Positions 1 through 7,111 of a stretch of 64,000 nucleotides of DNA are shown piece by piece. The notes beneath the pieces were generated by a model. The model saw only the letters and a list, made by a program, of their open reading frames with translations. It did no database searches and had not been told where the DNA came from. The position numbers were made by a program, and so were the translations under genes. The stretch is from the NCBI RefSeq assembly GCF_003049575.1, contig NZ_PYWI01000008.1:1-64000 (forward strand), in the 5' to 3' direction. The stretch comes from Lysinibacillus parviboronicapiens (lineage in GTDB: Bacteria > Bacillota > Bacilli > Bacillales_A > Planococcaceae). How positions within the stretch are numbered: position 1 is the first letter of the stretch; every line of letters starts with the position of its first letter.

Positions 1-2
1 AA

Positions 3-134
3 CAAGTAAAAGAGTGGGAACCAAAACTAAAAGAAATGATTCCTTCTTATGGCATCAAATTAGTAGAAAACCCAGAGCTTCTAGAAGAAGTTCATACTTC
101 TACAGCACAAGTGCTTGGTTTAAACAATAACTAA
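3..134 (+). CDS. mqo: Malate:quinone oxidoreductase, C-terminal end (partial)
   Basis: Only the last 43 codons lie in the window; the reading frame is open from the left edge to TAA. The C-terminus ([14 protein letters not shown] ... STAQVLGLN) resembles, from memory, the conserved end of bacterial malate:quinone oxidoreductases, FAD enzymes that oxidise malate to oxaloacetate and pass electrons to quinone at the membrane. A strong hairpin terminator follows 13 nt after the stop. The call rests on a short tail, so it is moderate; the FAD domain is outside the window. Confidence 0.55.
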   Translation, partial: QVKEWEPKLKEMIPSYGIKLVENPELLEEVHTSTAQVLGLNNN

Positions 135-146
135 TCAAATAAGAAT

Positions 147-188
147 AAAGAACCTTTCATCCTGTTTGGATGGAAGGTTCTTTTTTTC
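147..188 (+). terminator. Rho-independent terminator after mqo
   Basis: A 16-bp stem (147-162 with 168-183, one G-T pair) with a 5-nt loop is followed by a run of T. It ends the preceding partial gene. Confidence 0.85.
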
Positions 189-224
189 CATTGTTGGCAG
201 AAGGGCTACGATGAAACGTAGCAC

Positions 225-358
225 ACCTGAACAATCTGGTGAGGTACCCGAGCGTTGGATGCTATTACCTGAGCGAAAAGCAGGTCCACCCGAGCGGAGG
301 ATGTAGTCACCTGACGAAAGTTGCTACTACCCGAACGTTGACTGCCGCCACCCGAGCG
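225..358. repeat. Degenerate 21-nt tandem repeat array (core ACCCGAGCG)
   Basis: Seven copies of a 9-nt core, ACCYGARCG-like, start at 225, 246, 267, 288, 309, 329 and 350, so the spacing is 21 nt with one 20-nt step. The 12 nt between cores vary. The same core in reverse complement, again with a 21-nt period, occurs at 38898-38990. A multiple-of-three period could be a relic of a repetitive short protein, but no open frame with a ribosome binding site covers it. The rest of the 135-492 gap shows nothing else. Confidence 0.75.
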
Positions 359-492
359 TTAATATACGGGTAATTGTATTTCTACAGGATTTTTGGGAGT
401 TTACAACACTGCAGTTGTAAACATGGCAAATATCCAGTATACTTTTTTCCGTATCGAAATCTTGCAATGACAGAGAAAAAGGATGAGTATAG

Positions 493-714
493 ATGACGTT
501 TGAAGAGGTATTGCCACGTTTAAAGGCGGGCGAGAAAAGTATTCGTGAAGGCTGGGGCGGCGCTGAATTGTATGTGAAGCTTGTTGGGCAAAGCAAACAT
601 GATGGCGAGAATTTGAATCCCTATTTTTTAATTAATGTACGTGGTGAGGGCTATACAATGTTCACACCAACTGTTTGCGATTTGTTAGCGGAAGATTGGA
701 TAATTGTAGAATAG
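493..714 (+). CDS. DUF2829 / Tad2-like small protein
   Basis: The 73-residue product begins MTFEEVLPRLKAGEKSIREGW and ends DLLAEDWIIVE. This pattern, an N-terminal helix with a Lys/Arg-Trp motif and a C-terminal LLAEDW, is that of the DUF2829 family, best known from phage genomes. Members of this family (Tad2) are known as Thoeris anti-defence proteins that sequester cyclic signalling nucleotides. Here it stands alone with its own terminator and no phage genes nearby, so an anti-defence role is only inference. An AAGGATGAG stretch upstream serves as ribosome binding site for the ATG. Length matches single-domain members. Confidence 0.7.
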   Translation: MTFEEVLPRLKAGEKSIREGWGGAELYVKLVGQSKHDGENLNPYFLINVRGEGYTMFTPTVCDLLAEDWIIVE

Positions 715-720
715 TAGGTA

Positions 721-762
721 AAGAAGCCATCTCAATCGTTATTGGAGATGGCTTCTTTCTGT
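721..762 (+). terminator. Rho-independent terminator
   Basis: A 13-bp stem (721-733 with 745-757) followed by TTTCT closes the DUF2829 transcription unit. Confidence 0.8.
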
Positions 763-802
763 TACACAAGAAGAGTTGAGTATATAAATTAGGAGTGAAG
801 TG

Positions 803-1558
803 ATGAAGTTTGAAGAGTATATGGGCAAGACGGTATTTGTAACAGGTGCTGCCTCAGGTATTGGTCAGGCTCAAGCTATTGCCTTTTTAGAAAATGGGGC
901 CAATGTATTCGGTTTTGATTTGGATGAGCAAGGGTTATTGAATCTGCGTCGACAATATCCTGAACGTTTTACTTATAGGGTGGGCAGTGTAAGCTGTAAG
1001 GACGATGTACAACAAGCATATGAAGCAGTGATAGCCACCTATAAGCACGTGGATATTTTGCTAAATACCGCAGGCTTGTTAGATGGCTTCGCAAAAACGC
1101 TTGATACAGATGAAATACTTTGGGATAAAATCATGAATACCAATGTAAAGGGTACTTATTTTGTGACGAATACAATATTACCCCATATGGTACAACGTAA
1201 AGCAGGTGTCATCGTAAATATGGCATCTATTGCAGGGCTTGTCGCTGGCGGTGGTGGTGCAGCGTATACCGCCTCCAAACATGCGATTGTTGGCTATACA
1301 AAACAGGTAGATTTAGATTATTGCCGTGAAGGAATTCGTGCCAATGCCATTGCACCTGGTGCCATTCAAACACCGATGAACAAGGCTGATTTTGAAGGGG
1401 ATGGCGAAATGGCAAAATGGGTTGCCAATGAAACACCAGCAGGTCGCTGGGCACAACCAAGTGAAGTGGCGAGTTTAACACTCTATTTAGCTAGTCAGGC
1501 AGCTGATTATATGCATGGGGCCATCATACCGCTTGATGGTGGTTGGCTTACAAAATAA
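803..1558 (+). CDS. Short-chain dehydrogenase/reductase (SDR) family oxidoreductase
   Basis: The 251-residue product is a classical SDR with a Rossmann fold. It carries the cofactor motif TGAASGIG (residues 14-21), NTAG near residue 88, and the catalytic set Asn114, Ser142, Tyr155 and Lys159 (YTASK). The acidic residue after beta-2 (FGFDLDE) suggests NAD(H) preference. It resembles FabG-like 3-oxoacyl reductases, but substrate cannot be told from sequence, and it is not in a fatty acid cluster. Start: the ATG at 803 is 7 nt from AGGAG; a GTG at 800 is too close to that site. It appears monocistronic. Confidence 0.85.
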   Translation: MKFEEYMGKTVFVTGAASGIGQAQAIAFLENGANVFGFDLDEQGLLNLRRQYPERFTYRVGSVSCKDDVQQAYEAVIATYKHVDILLNTAGLLDGFAKTLDTDEILWDKIMNTNVKGTYFVTNTILPHMVQRKAGVIVNMASIAGLVAGGGGAAYTASKHAIVGYTKQVDLDYCREGIRANAIAPGAIQTPMNKADFEGDGEMAKWVANETPAGRWAQPSEVASLTLYLASQAADYMHGAIIPLDGGWLTK

Positions 1559-1559
1559 A

Positions 1560-1589
1560 TTGTTCAATCATAAATTCTTCTGCTATAAT
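1560..1589 (+). promoter_or_regulatory. SigA-type promoter of queT
   Basis: TTGTTC at 1560-1565, an 18-nt spacer and TATAAT at 1584-1589 preceded by TGC form an extended -10 promoter. It would start a leader of about 110 nt before queT. Confidence 0.6.
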
Positions 1590-1591
1590 AC

Positions 1592-1710
1592 GCAAGTAAG
1601 CAAAATTTAGCTTGCACTACGACACTTCAGATAGGGCGAATAGGCTCTCTTCCTTTGGTCGTAGTTATGACTAAAATAGCAGATTAGCTATTTTACAAAG
1701 GAGAATAAAA
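1592..1710 (+). promoter_or_regulatory. Structured queT leader; candidate preQ1-type riboswitch
   Basis: Seen in sequence: CTACGAC (1617-1623) pairs with GTCGTAG (1658-1664). Inside this loop is a small stem (AGGGC/GCTCT) and an unpaired TCCTTT (1651-1656) that is complementary to AAAGGA (1697-1702), the Shine-Dalgarno of queT. Between them lies a separate AT-rich hairpin (AAAATAGC/GCTATTTT). The layout, a stem-loop whose loop pairs with the ribosome binding site around an embedded hairpin, is that of preQ1-II riboswitches, which control the same transporter family. The primary sequence does not match the preQ1-II consensus I remember, so the class is inference. Confidence 0.5.
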
Positions 1711-2220
1711 TTGAATACATCTATTTTAAAAGACTCATCCCGTATGTCTGTCAGTGAGCTCACTAAGACAGCATTGGTTGCAGCTCTGTATGTGGCTGTA
1801 ACGGTTGTATTGTCAGTCATTAGTTTTGGGGCTGTTCAGCTACGTCTGTCGGAGATGTTCAACTATCTGGCATTGTACAACAAACGTTATGTAGTAGCAG
1901 TGACAATAGGCGTAATCTTGGCAAATTTCATGTCACCAACTTGGATATTGGATGTACCTATTGGTGGGATTGCGACATTTCTTGTATTAATGCTGTGCCG
2001 CAAAGTAACAAAAAATATCACAAATGATATATTGAAAATGGTTGTGACCGCATTGATTTTTGCGCTATCAATGTTTACCGTAGCAGGTCAATTAACATTG
2101 CTCTATGACCTTCCGTTTTGGGCAACTTGGTTTACGGTGGGGATTGGTGAGTTATTGTCAATGACTGTTGGTGGTGTGACTATTTATTTATTAAATAAAA
2201 AAATCGATTTATCGAAATAA
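1711..2220 (+). CDS. queT: Queuosine precursor ECF transporter S component QueT
   Basis: A 169-residue integral membrane protein with about five to six hydrophobic helices. The segments SFGAVQLRLSEMFNYLALYN and the PTWILDVPIGGIATF region are typical of the QueT family, the substrate-binding subunit of energy-coupling-factor transporters that import the queuosine precursor preQ1. It would pair with the shared EcfA/A'/T module encoded elsewhere. It starts with TTG 8 nt after AAAGGAG; that ribosome binding site is probably masked by the structured leader, which implies translational control by the ligand. A strong terminator follows. Confidence 0.85.
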   Translation: MNTSILKDSSRMSVSELTKTALVAALYVAVTVVLSVISFGAVQLRLSEMFNYLALYNKRYVVAVTIGVILANFMSPTWILDVPIGGIATFLVLMLCRKVTKNITNDILKMVVTALIFALSMFTVAGQLTLLYDLPFWATWFTVGIGELLSMTVGGVTIYLLNKKIDLSK

Positions 2221-2253
2221 TATAAAGCACCTTCATTCATGCGAATGTGCTAG

Positions 2254-2299
2254 ACAGTAGACAATCTCGACATGTTACGAGGTTGTCTACTGTTTTTTT
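2254..2299 (+). terminator. Rho-independent terminator after queT
   Basis: A 16-bp stem (2254-2269 with 2278-2293, one G-T pair) followed by a run of seven T. Confidence 0.85.
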
Positions 2300-2382
2300 C
2301 ATTTGTTCTGTCAAATGCCGTGCAGTTTTTCAGCACGTATTTATGCCAGGGGTGTGAGTTAAATTTTACAATAAAAGTCTGC

Positions 2383-2461
2383 AAAAAATCCGCTTCCTGC
2401 CTGTGGCTGACGTTTGTACTTTCGTCACAAATTCTATGCCCAGGTGGCGCGGATTTTTTTT
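2383..2461 (-). terminator. Long branched hairpin, likely terminator of the minus-strand ECF gene
   Basis: AAAAAATCCGC (2383-2393) pairs with GCGGATTTTTT (2449-2459). Inside are further pairings: CCTG/CAGG and a GTG..GACG/CGTC..CAC stem. Read on the minus strand it ends in a T run and sits 50 nt after the ECF S-component stop. It is longer and more elaborate than an ordinary terminator. Confidence 0.5.
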
Positions 2462-2511
2462 CATTAGACGGTTGATAATATTTGCGTGTGACTACAGCTG
2501 CAATTAAGTAC

Positions 2512-3045
2512 TTATTTGAAAATAGAAACTTTTCTCAGTAAAACACAAACTGGAATGGCTACAAAGATGCCCAACGCATTTTGAATGAGGTCTCCAGGAA
2601 TGGAGGCCATTGGCGCAAGCCAATTCGCATATAGAATCCCTTCACCTACGTAATAAATGGCTACCATAAATGGAATTGACATGATGGTAGCCAGTAGATT
2701 GAACGTAATACTGTTCCCTTTACGTCCGTTCGACCAAGCGATTTTTCCTACTATATATCCTTGCAAGCCACGAGCAATAAAGGTGATTGGCGCCCATAAT
2801 GTCCAACCAGATATTAAGTCAAATAAGCCCATACCGATAGCACCCGCAAGTGCGCCCTTTTTAGGACCAAAAAGTATCGATGAGATAAAGAGCATGGCCG
2901 TGCCAAGATGAACCAACCCACCATTTGCTGTGATTGGTAGTTTGATATTTAAAGTGAGAGTTGCAACGAATACGAGTGCAATTAACATTGCGGATAGGAT
3001 TAAATCAAAAGTGTTTGAGTGTGAATAAGTCGTTGTTTTTTGCAT
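2512..3045 (-). CDS. ECF transporter S component (riboflavin-type fold, DUF1393-like)
   Basis: A 177-residue membrane protein with about six helices. The segments TLNIKLPITANGGLVHLGTA and LFGPKKGALAGAIGMGLFDL are characteristic of ECF S components of the vitamin-uptake type; the substrate cannot be assigned from sequence (pantothenate, hydroxymethylpyrimidine and B6 families look alike to me). It faces queT tail to tail. The ATG at 3045 lies 9 nt after GAAAGG; an in-frame ATG at 3051 is too close to it. A long untranslated stretch of about 325 nt precedes it and could carry a regulatory RNA. Confidence 0.75.
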   Translation of the reverse strand: MQKTTTYSHSNTFDLILSAMLIALVFVATLTLNIKLPITANGGLVHLGTAMLFISSILFGPKKGALAGAIGMGLFDLISGWTLWAPITFIARGLQGYIVGKIAWSNGRKGNSITFNLLATIMSIPFMVAIYYVGEGILYANWLAPMASIPGDLIQNALGIFVAIPVCVLLRKVSIFK

Positions 3046-3370
3046 AGTCATAGACCTTTCTTATTTTTCTTTTTAATGGTATCAAGCAATAGTTGTAAGG
3101 AATTTCCTTTTCCGTAGAAACCTCTACTATGTACATCAAATCTGCATGCACTGCTAATCATAGCTAACGCTTGGCCTATTTAAAAGTATCAATTTATTGA
3201 AAAAAATAGAGGTCAGTTTGCTAGTGGAATCACGTAATATTCGTATTACATCTAGGGCTCTAATCTATGTAATAAACGATAATTGTGAAACCTCGTGCAA
3301 ATGGAAGGATAAAGTGGCAATATCTAGCCACAGGTAACAATTTTAATAATTTATGTTTCTCCAAAAACAC
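3046..3370. other. Long intergenic region between the ECF gene and splA
   Basis: No open frame with a ribosome binding site. On the minus strand a small GTAGA-GGTT-TCTAC hairpin and an AAGGAAATTCCTT palindrome lie 50-90 nt upstream of the ECF start. I recognise no known riboswitch class in it. Confidence 0.5.
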
Positions 3371-3401
3371 TACATAAATTTATGATTTTTTAGCCAAACT
3401 A
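3371..3401 (+). promoter_or_regulatory. Putative SigG promoter of splAB
   Basis: TACATAA (3371-3377), a 17-nt spacer and CAAACTA (3395-3401) approach the forespore SigG consensus (TGMATA, CATACTA). The B. subtilis splAB operon is known to be SigG-controlled, which supports the placement, but the match is imperfect. Confidence 0.4.
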
Positions 3402-3429
3402 ACAGGAAAGATGCGGGGAAGGTGAAAAA

Positions 3430-3654
3430 ATGCAACAACAGTATAATGCAGGGGATATTGTCTATATTTTTTATCGGAATCCACATATTCAAGATGTAGC
3501 GAATATACAGGAAGCAGCTGTCGTGAAAAATCCGGAAAATCCAAATGAATTAGCGCTTTTTCTGTTTGAAACGTACTATCCTCTAACGACTGATTTTGTA
3601 GTATTTGCAAGTGAAATGGATGCGGAACAGGCGTATCATCAGTATTTTCATTGA
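3430..3654 (+). CDS. splA: Transcriptional regulator SplA
   Basis: A 74-residue protein starting MQQQYNAGDIVYIFYRNPH with the stretch DVANIQEAAVV and FETYYPLTTDFVVF, matching SplA of Bacillus, a small TRAP-like negative regulator of spore photoproduct lyase expression. Length is close to the B. subtilis protein. The ATG follows AAGGTG by 5 nt. splB starts 12 nt after its stop, so the two form an operon as in Bacillus. Confidence 0.8.
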   Translation: MQQQYNAGDIVYIFYRNPHIQDVANIQEAAVVKNPENPNELALFLFETYYPLTTDFVVFASEMDAEQAYHQYFH

Positions 3655-3666
3655 TGGAGGGTATAC

Positions 3667-4695
3667 ATGAAAAAGCCATTTACACCTCAGCTTGTTTATT
3701 TTGAGCCGGATGCATTAGATTATCCGCTCGGACAAGCGCTGAAAGAGAAATTCGAGGACATGGGTGTGGAAATTCGCTATACGACTTCTCATAATCAGGT
3801 ACGCAATCTGCCGGGTGATAATGATTTGCAAAAGTATCGCATTGCTAAGTCCACACTGGTTGTTGGCATTCGAAAAACGTTGAAATTCGATACCTCCAAA
3901 CCTTCAGCGGAATATGCCATTCCTTTTGCGACAGGGTGTATGGGGCATTGTCATTATTGTTATTTGCAGACAACGATGGGGAGTAAGCCGTATATCCGCA
4001 CATATGTCAATGTCGATGAAATTCTGCAAGCGGCTGACCATTATATGGCAGAGCGAGCACCTGAAATTACACGATTTGAAGCATCTTGTACGTCTGATAT
4101 TGTAGGAATAGATCACTTAACCCATACATTAAAAAGGGCGATTGAACATTTTGGCCAACGTGAGTTGGGTCAATTACGCTTCGTGACGAAATTTCATCAT
4201 GTCGATCATTTGTTAGATGCCAAGCATAATGGTAAGACCCGATTTCGTTTTAGTGTCAATGCCGATTATGTCATTAAAAATTTTGAGCCGGGCACTTCAC
4301 CGTTAGACAAGCGAATTGAGGCGGCGGGCAAAGTGGCGAGGGCTGGTTATCCACTTGGTTTTATCGTAGCGCCGATTTATCTTCATGAAGGTTGGGAACA
4401 AGGCTATTATCATATGTTTGAGCGGCTGGATGCAGAATTACCTCAAGATGCACGACAGGATATTACTTTTGAATTTATTCAACATCGATTTACGAAGCCT
4501 GCTAAAAGGGTGATTGAAAAAAATTACCCGATGACCAAGCTAGAATTGGATGAGACAGTACGAAGGTATAAGTGGGGCAAATATGGGATTGGCAAATATA
4601 TTTATCAAAAAGAGGAAGAACAAGATATCAAAGAGCATCTGTACGGCTATATGCAAAAATTTTTTCCTCATGCGAAATTAGAATATTTTACTTGA
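3667..4695 (+). CDS. splB: Spore photoproduct lyase
   Basis: A 342-residue radical SAM enzyme that reverses 5-thyminyl-5,6-dihydrothymine, the UV photoproduct of spore DNA, during germination. The [4Fe-4S]-binding cysteines are Cys91, Cys95 and Cys98 (GCMGHCHYCYLQ, the CX3CX2C pattern). Cys141 in FEASCTSDIVG matches the hydrogen-donor cysteine of the B. subtilis enzyme at the same number. Length agrees with the family. A GGAGG site lies 6 nt before the ATG; it follows splA and ends at a hairpin terminator. The gene marks the organism as an endospore former. Confidence 0.95.
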   Translation: MKKPFTPQLVYFEPDALDYPLGQALKEKFEDMGVEIRYTTSHNQVRNLPGDNDLQKYRIAKSTLVVGIRKTLKFDTSKPSAEYAIPFATGCMGHCHYCYLQTTMGSKPYIRTYVNVDEILQAADHYMAERAPEITRFEASCTSDIVGIDHLTHTLKRAIEHFGQRELGQLRFVTKFHHVDHLLDAKHNGKTRFRFSVNADYVIKNFEPGTSPLDKRIEAAGKVARAGYPLGFIVAPIYLHEGWEQGYYHMFERLDAELPQDARQDITFEFIQHRFTKPAKRVIEKNYPMTKLELDETVRRYKWGKYGIGKYIYQKEEEQDIKEHLYGYMQKFFPHAKLEYFT

Positions 4696-4697
4696 GG

Positions 4698-4726
4698 GCA
4701 CATCATCTTTTTGATGTGCTTTTTTG
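4698..4726 (+). terminator. Rho-independent terminator after splB
   Basis: GCACATCA (4698-4705) pairs with TGATGTGC (4712-4719), followed by six or more T. Confidence 0.85.
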
Positions 4727-4808
4727 CGACTTCTTGCAACAAGCTCCGTATAATCCTTTTGGCGATGGTAAGCCTAAATAGAAGACGTGAAAAAGGGGAG
4801 AATTCACT

Positions 4809-5747
4809 ATGTACTCATTTCAACCGAATTGTTGGTCAGAACACGAGGAACTTGAGGTTGTAATGCTTTGTGCACCCTCTAAATGGGATGTGCCAGATTT
4901 AAAAACGGCTGAGAATGTGCAATGGAGCGCAGCTGTTCATCATGCCAGAGCCTTGGAAAATTTTCTAGCATTTAAAGATGTCTTAGAAAATGCAGGGGTT
5001 ACAGTTATTGATTATGCGCAGGAGCTACCAGTACAGGCACAACAATTAAGTGAACAGCTCCTTAATCGATATTTTGTGCGTGATCTTGCCTGTGTCTTTG
5101 GCAAGGTGATATTACCTGGAGCTGCGGGCATTTCGATGAGACGCCCGGAATATGTACAAGCCCATGAACTCCTCGAAAAATGGTTCCCTAAAAGCTATAG
5201 ACACATCAAAGACCCGCGAACAGCATTGGAGTTTGGGGATGTTCTGATTCTCAATAAAGACGCTGTGCTTATTAATATTGGCGTACGCACAACAATAGAA
5301 GGTGTGGAGTGTGTAAAGGAGGATATCTTTAAGGCAGGCTTTTCTGAAATCGCAATTATTGACTTACCTCGGCAATCGGATACCCTTCATTTGGATATGA
5401 ACTGTAATGTGGCACATAAGGACTTAGTAATGGCTAAGAGCTTTATGCGTTATTTCCCTGTACATGTATTAACGCCACAATCAACGCGTTTTGACATGAC
5501 AGCCACTTTTCTAAAACGCCACGGCTTTGACATCTATTGGCTCGATAAATATAATACGATTCCTGATATTAACTTTCTAAACCTGAATCCAGAAACATTG
5601 TTAATTAGTAAGAAGGCTACGAAACAACCATTTAAAAATCATCCTCTATTACAAAAGAAGAACATCATCGAAATGGATGTGACAGAACTTGAAAAAGGCG
5701 GCGGGGGTATTCGCTGTATGACATTGCCGTTAGTGCGGAAAAAGTAA
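4809..5747 (+). CDS. Arginine deiminase / amidinohydrolase-fold protein
   Basis: The 312-residue product belongs to the guanidino-group modifying superfamily (arginine deiminase, dimethylarginine dimethylaminohydrolase, amidinotransferases). Seen: EFGDVLIL (141-148) with the acidic substrate-binding pair, catalytic His194 in LHLDMN, and nucleophile Cys303 in GGGGIRCMTLP at the C-terminus. Its length is shorter than catabolic ArcA (about 410 residues) and closer to DDAH-type enzymes, so citrulline formation from arginine or a methylated or substituted arginine is the likely reaction. An amino-acid permease gene follows 29 nt later. No arcB or arcC accompanies it, which argues against the classical ADI energy pathway. 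Confidence 0.75.
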   Translation: MYSFQPNCWSEHEELEVVMLCAPSKWDVPDLKTAENVQWSAAVHHARALENFLAFKDVLENAGVTVIDYAQELPVQAQQLSEQLLNRYFVRDLACVFGKVILPGAAGISMRRPEYVQAHELLEKWFPKSYRHIKDPRTALEFGDVLILNKDAVLINIGVRTTIEGVECVKEDIFKAGFSEIAIIDLPRQSDTLHLDMNCNVAHKDLVMAKSFMRYFPVHVLTPQSTRFDMTATFLKRHGFDIYWLDKYNTIPDINFLNLNPETLLISKKATKQPFKNHPLLQKKNIIEMDVTELEKGGGGIRCMTLPLVRKK

Positions 5748-5776
5748 TTCATTTTACAGGCATCGGAGTGATTCGA

Positions 5777-7102
5777 ATGACATCGAAAACAAGCAAAGGT
5801 CGTATGTCATGGTGGCAACTTTCCCTTCTCGGAGTGGGCTGTACATTAGGGACAGGCTTTTTTCTTGGGACGAGTATGGCTATTGAGAAAAGTGGTCCAG
5901 CGGTGTTAATTTCTTTTTTAGTAGCGGCAATAGGTACCTATTTCGTTTATGATGCACTAGTAATGATGTCTGTTGACAATCCAGAGAAGGGCTCATTCCG
6001 TACCTATGCCAAACAGGCCTTTGGCAAGTGGGCTGGTTTTAGCAATGGATGGGTCTATTTGATGTCAGAAATGCTGATAATGGGTAGCCAGTTAATGGCA
6101 TTAGGAATCTTTACACGATTTTGGTTTCCATCACTGCCATTATGGATTGCGACGTCCATTTATGCGGTGCTTGGTTTGTTGGTCATTCTTACGGGGATGA
6201 AGGGTTTCGAAAATTTCCAACATATCTTTGGCGTGCTGAAAACCGCTGCCATTGTTATGTTCATTGTTGTAGCCATCATGCTTGTGTTTAAAGGTCTCAA
6301 TGGGGAAGCAAGACACATGGATGCTTTTATAGAAAACTATCGGAGTTTTTTTTCTGAAGGAGTGACAGGCATATGGCTAGGCCTATTGTATGCATTTTAT
6401 GCATTTGGTGGTATTGAAGTAATGGGTTTATTAGTCATTGATTTAAAAGATCCAAAGCAAGCACCTAAAGCTGGAAAAGTAATGATTGTCGTACTTACCA
6501 CAATTTATGTCATGGCCATTGCCTTGGCACTTATGCTTGTTCCTTGGGGAGATTTTCATGTCGATAAAAGTCCCTTTATTTCTGCGCTTGAAAATTTTCA
6601 CATCCCATATGTAACGGATATTATTAATGGCATTCTAATTATTGCAGGTTTCTCCACTATGGTTGCGTCCTTGTATGCTGTCTTGACGATCATAACGACT
6701 CTTGCAGAAGATCGAGATGCTCCAGCTTGTCTAGCGAAAAAAGGCAAGATGAACGTGCCGTTGCCTGCATTGCTCTTTTTGGCAAGTGGTTTGATCATCA
6801 CGATTGTAATTGGGTTTTTAATACCGGAAAAGATATTTGAGTATTTGATTACAGCTGCGGGCTTGATGTTAATTTATAATTGGCTCTTTATTTTAGTGAC
6901 GTATGCAAAGCTTATGGATTTAACGACAGCGCAACACGTGAAAAATGGCATAGGTATGGTATTGATTGTGTTCACTGTATCTGGCACGTTAGGTGAGAAA
7001 ACAAGCAGACTCGGCTTTTATGTGAGCCTGCTGTTTATAGTCCTAATCGTTATTGCGACACTATTGATGATGAAAAAATGGCGTAAGCATCAGCGTATAT
7101 GA
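5777..7102 (+). CDS. APC-superfamily amino-acid permease
   Basis: A 441-residue polytopic membrane protein with about 12 hydrophobic helices. The N-terminal SLLGVGCTLGTGFFLG is the unwound helix-1 signature of amino acid/polyamine/organocation permeases. The ATG at 5777 is 8 nt from GGAG; a GTG at 5768 overlaps that site and is less likely. It lies just behind the arginine-deiminase-fold gene and probably shares its transcript, so it may import that enzyme's substrate or exchange substrate and product; this is inference from position. Its stop is 9 bp from the end of the convergent YqcI gene. Confidence 0.8.
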   Translation: MTSKTSKGRMSWWQLSLLGVGCTLGTGFFLGTSMAIEKSGPAVLISFLVAAIGTYFVYDALVMMSVDNPEKGSFRTYAKQAFGKWAGFSNGWVYLMSEMLIMGSQLMALGIFTRFWFPSLPLWIATSIYAVLGLLVILTGMKGFENFQHIFGVLKTAAIVMFIVVAIMLVFKGLNGEARHMDAFIENYRSFFSEGVTGIWLGLLYAFYAFGGIEVMGLLVIDLKDPKQAPKAGKVMIVVLTTIYVMAIALALMLVPWGDFHVDKSPFISALENFHIPYVTDIINGILIIAGFSTMVASLYAVLTIITTLAEDRDAPACLAKKGKMNVPLPALLFLASGLIITIVIGFLIPEKIFEYLITAAGLMLIYNWLFILVTYAKLMDLTTAQHVKNGIGMVLIVFTVSGTLGEKTSRLGFYVSLLFIVLIVIATLLMMKKWRKHQRI

Positions 7103-7111
7103 TGACAGCTG

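Noticed and set aside
225-358. CRISPR array
   Set aside because: The conserved core is only 9 nt and the variable part 12 nt; no cas genes are present. CRISPR repeats and spacers are much longer.
2272-2475. 67-codon frame on the plus strand
   Set aside because: It starts inside the queT terminator and runs through a long hairpin; no ribosome binding site or family.
3085-3140. preQ1-I riboswitch before the second ECF gene
   Set aside because: AGAGGTTTCTAC resembles the start of the preQ1-I stem, but the A-rich tail and pseudoknot partner are missing.
5768-7102. Classical arginine deiminase pathway
   Set aside because: The enzyme is about 100 residues shorter than ArcA and no arcB, arcC or arcD accompanies it.
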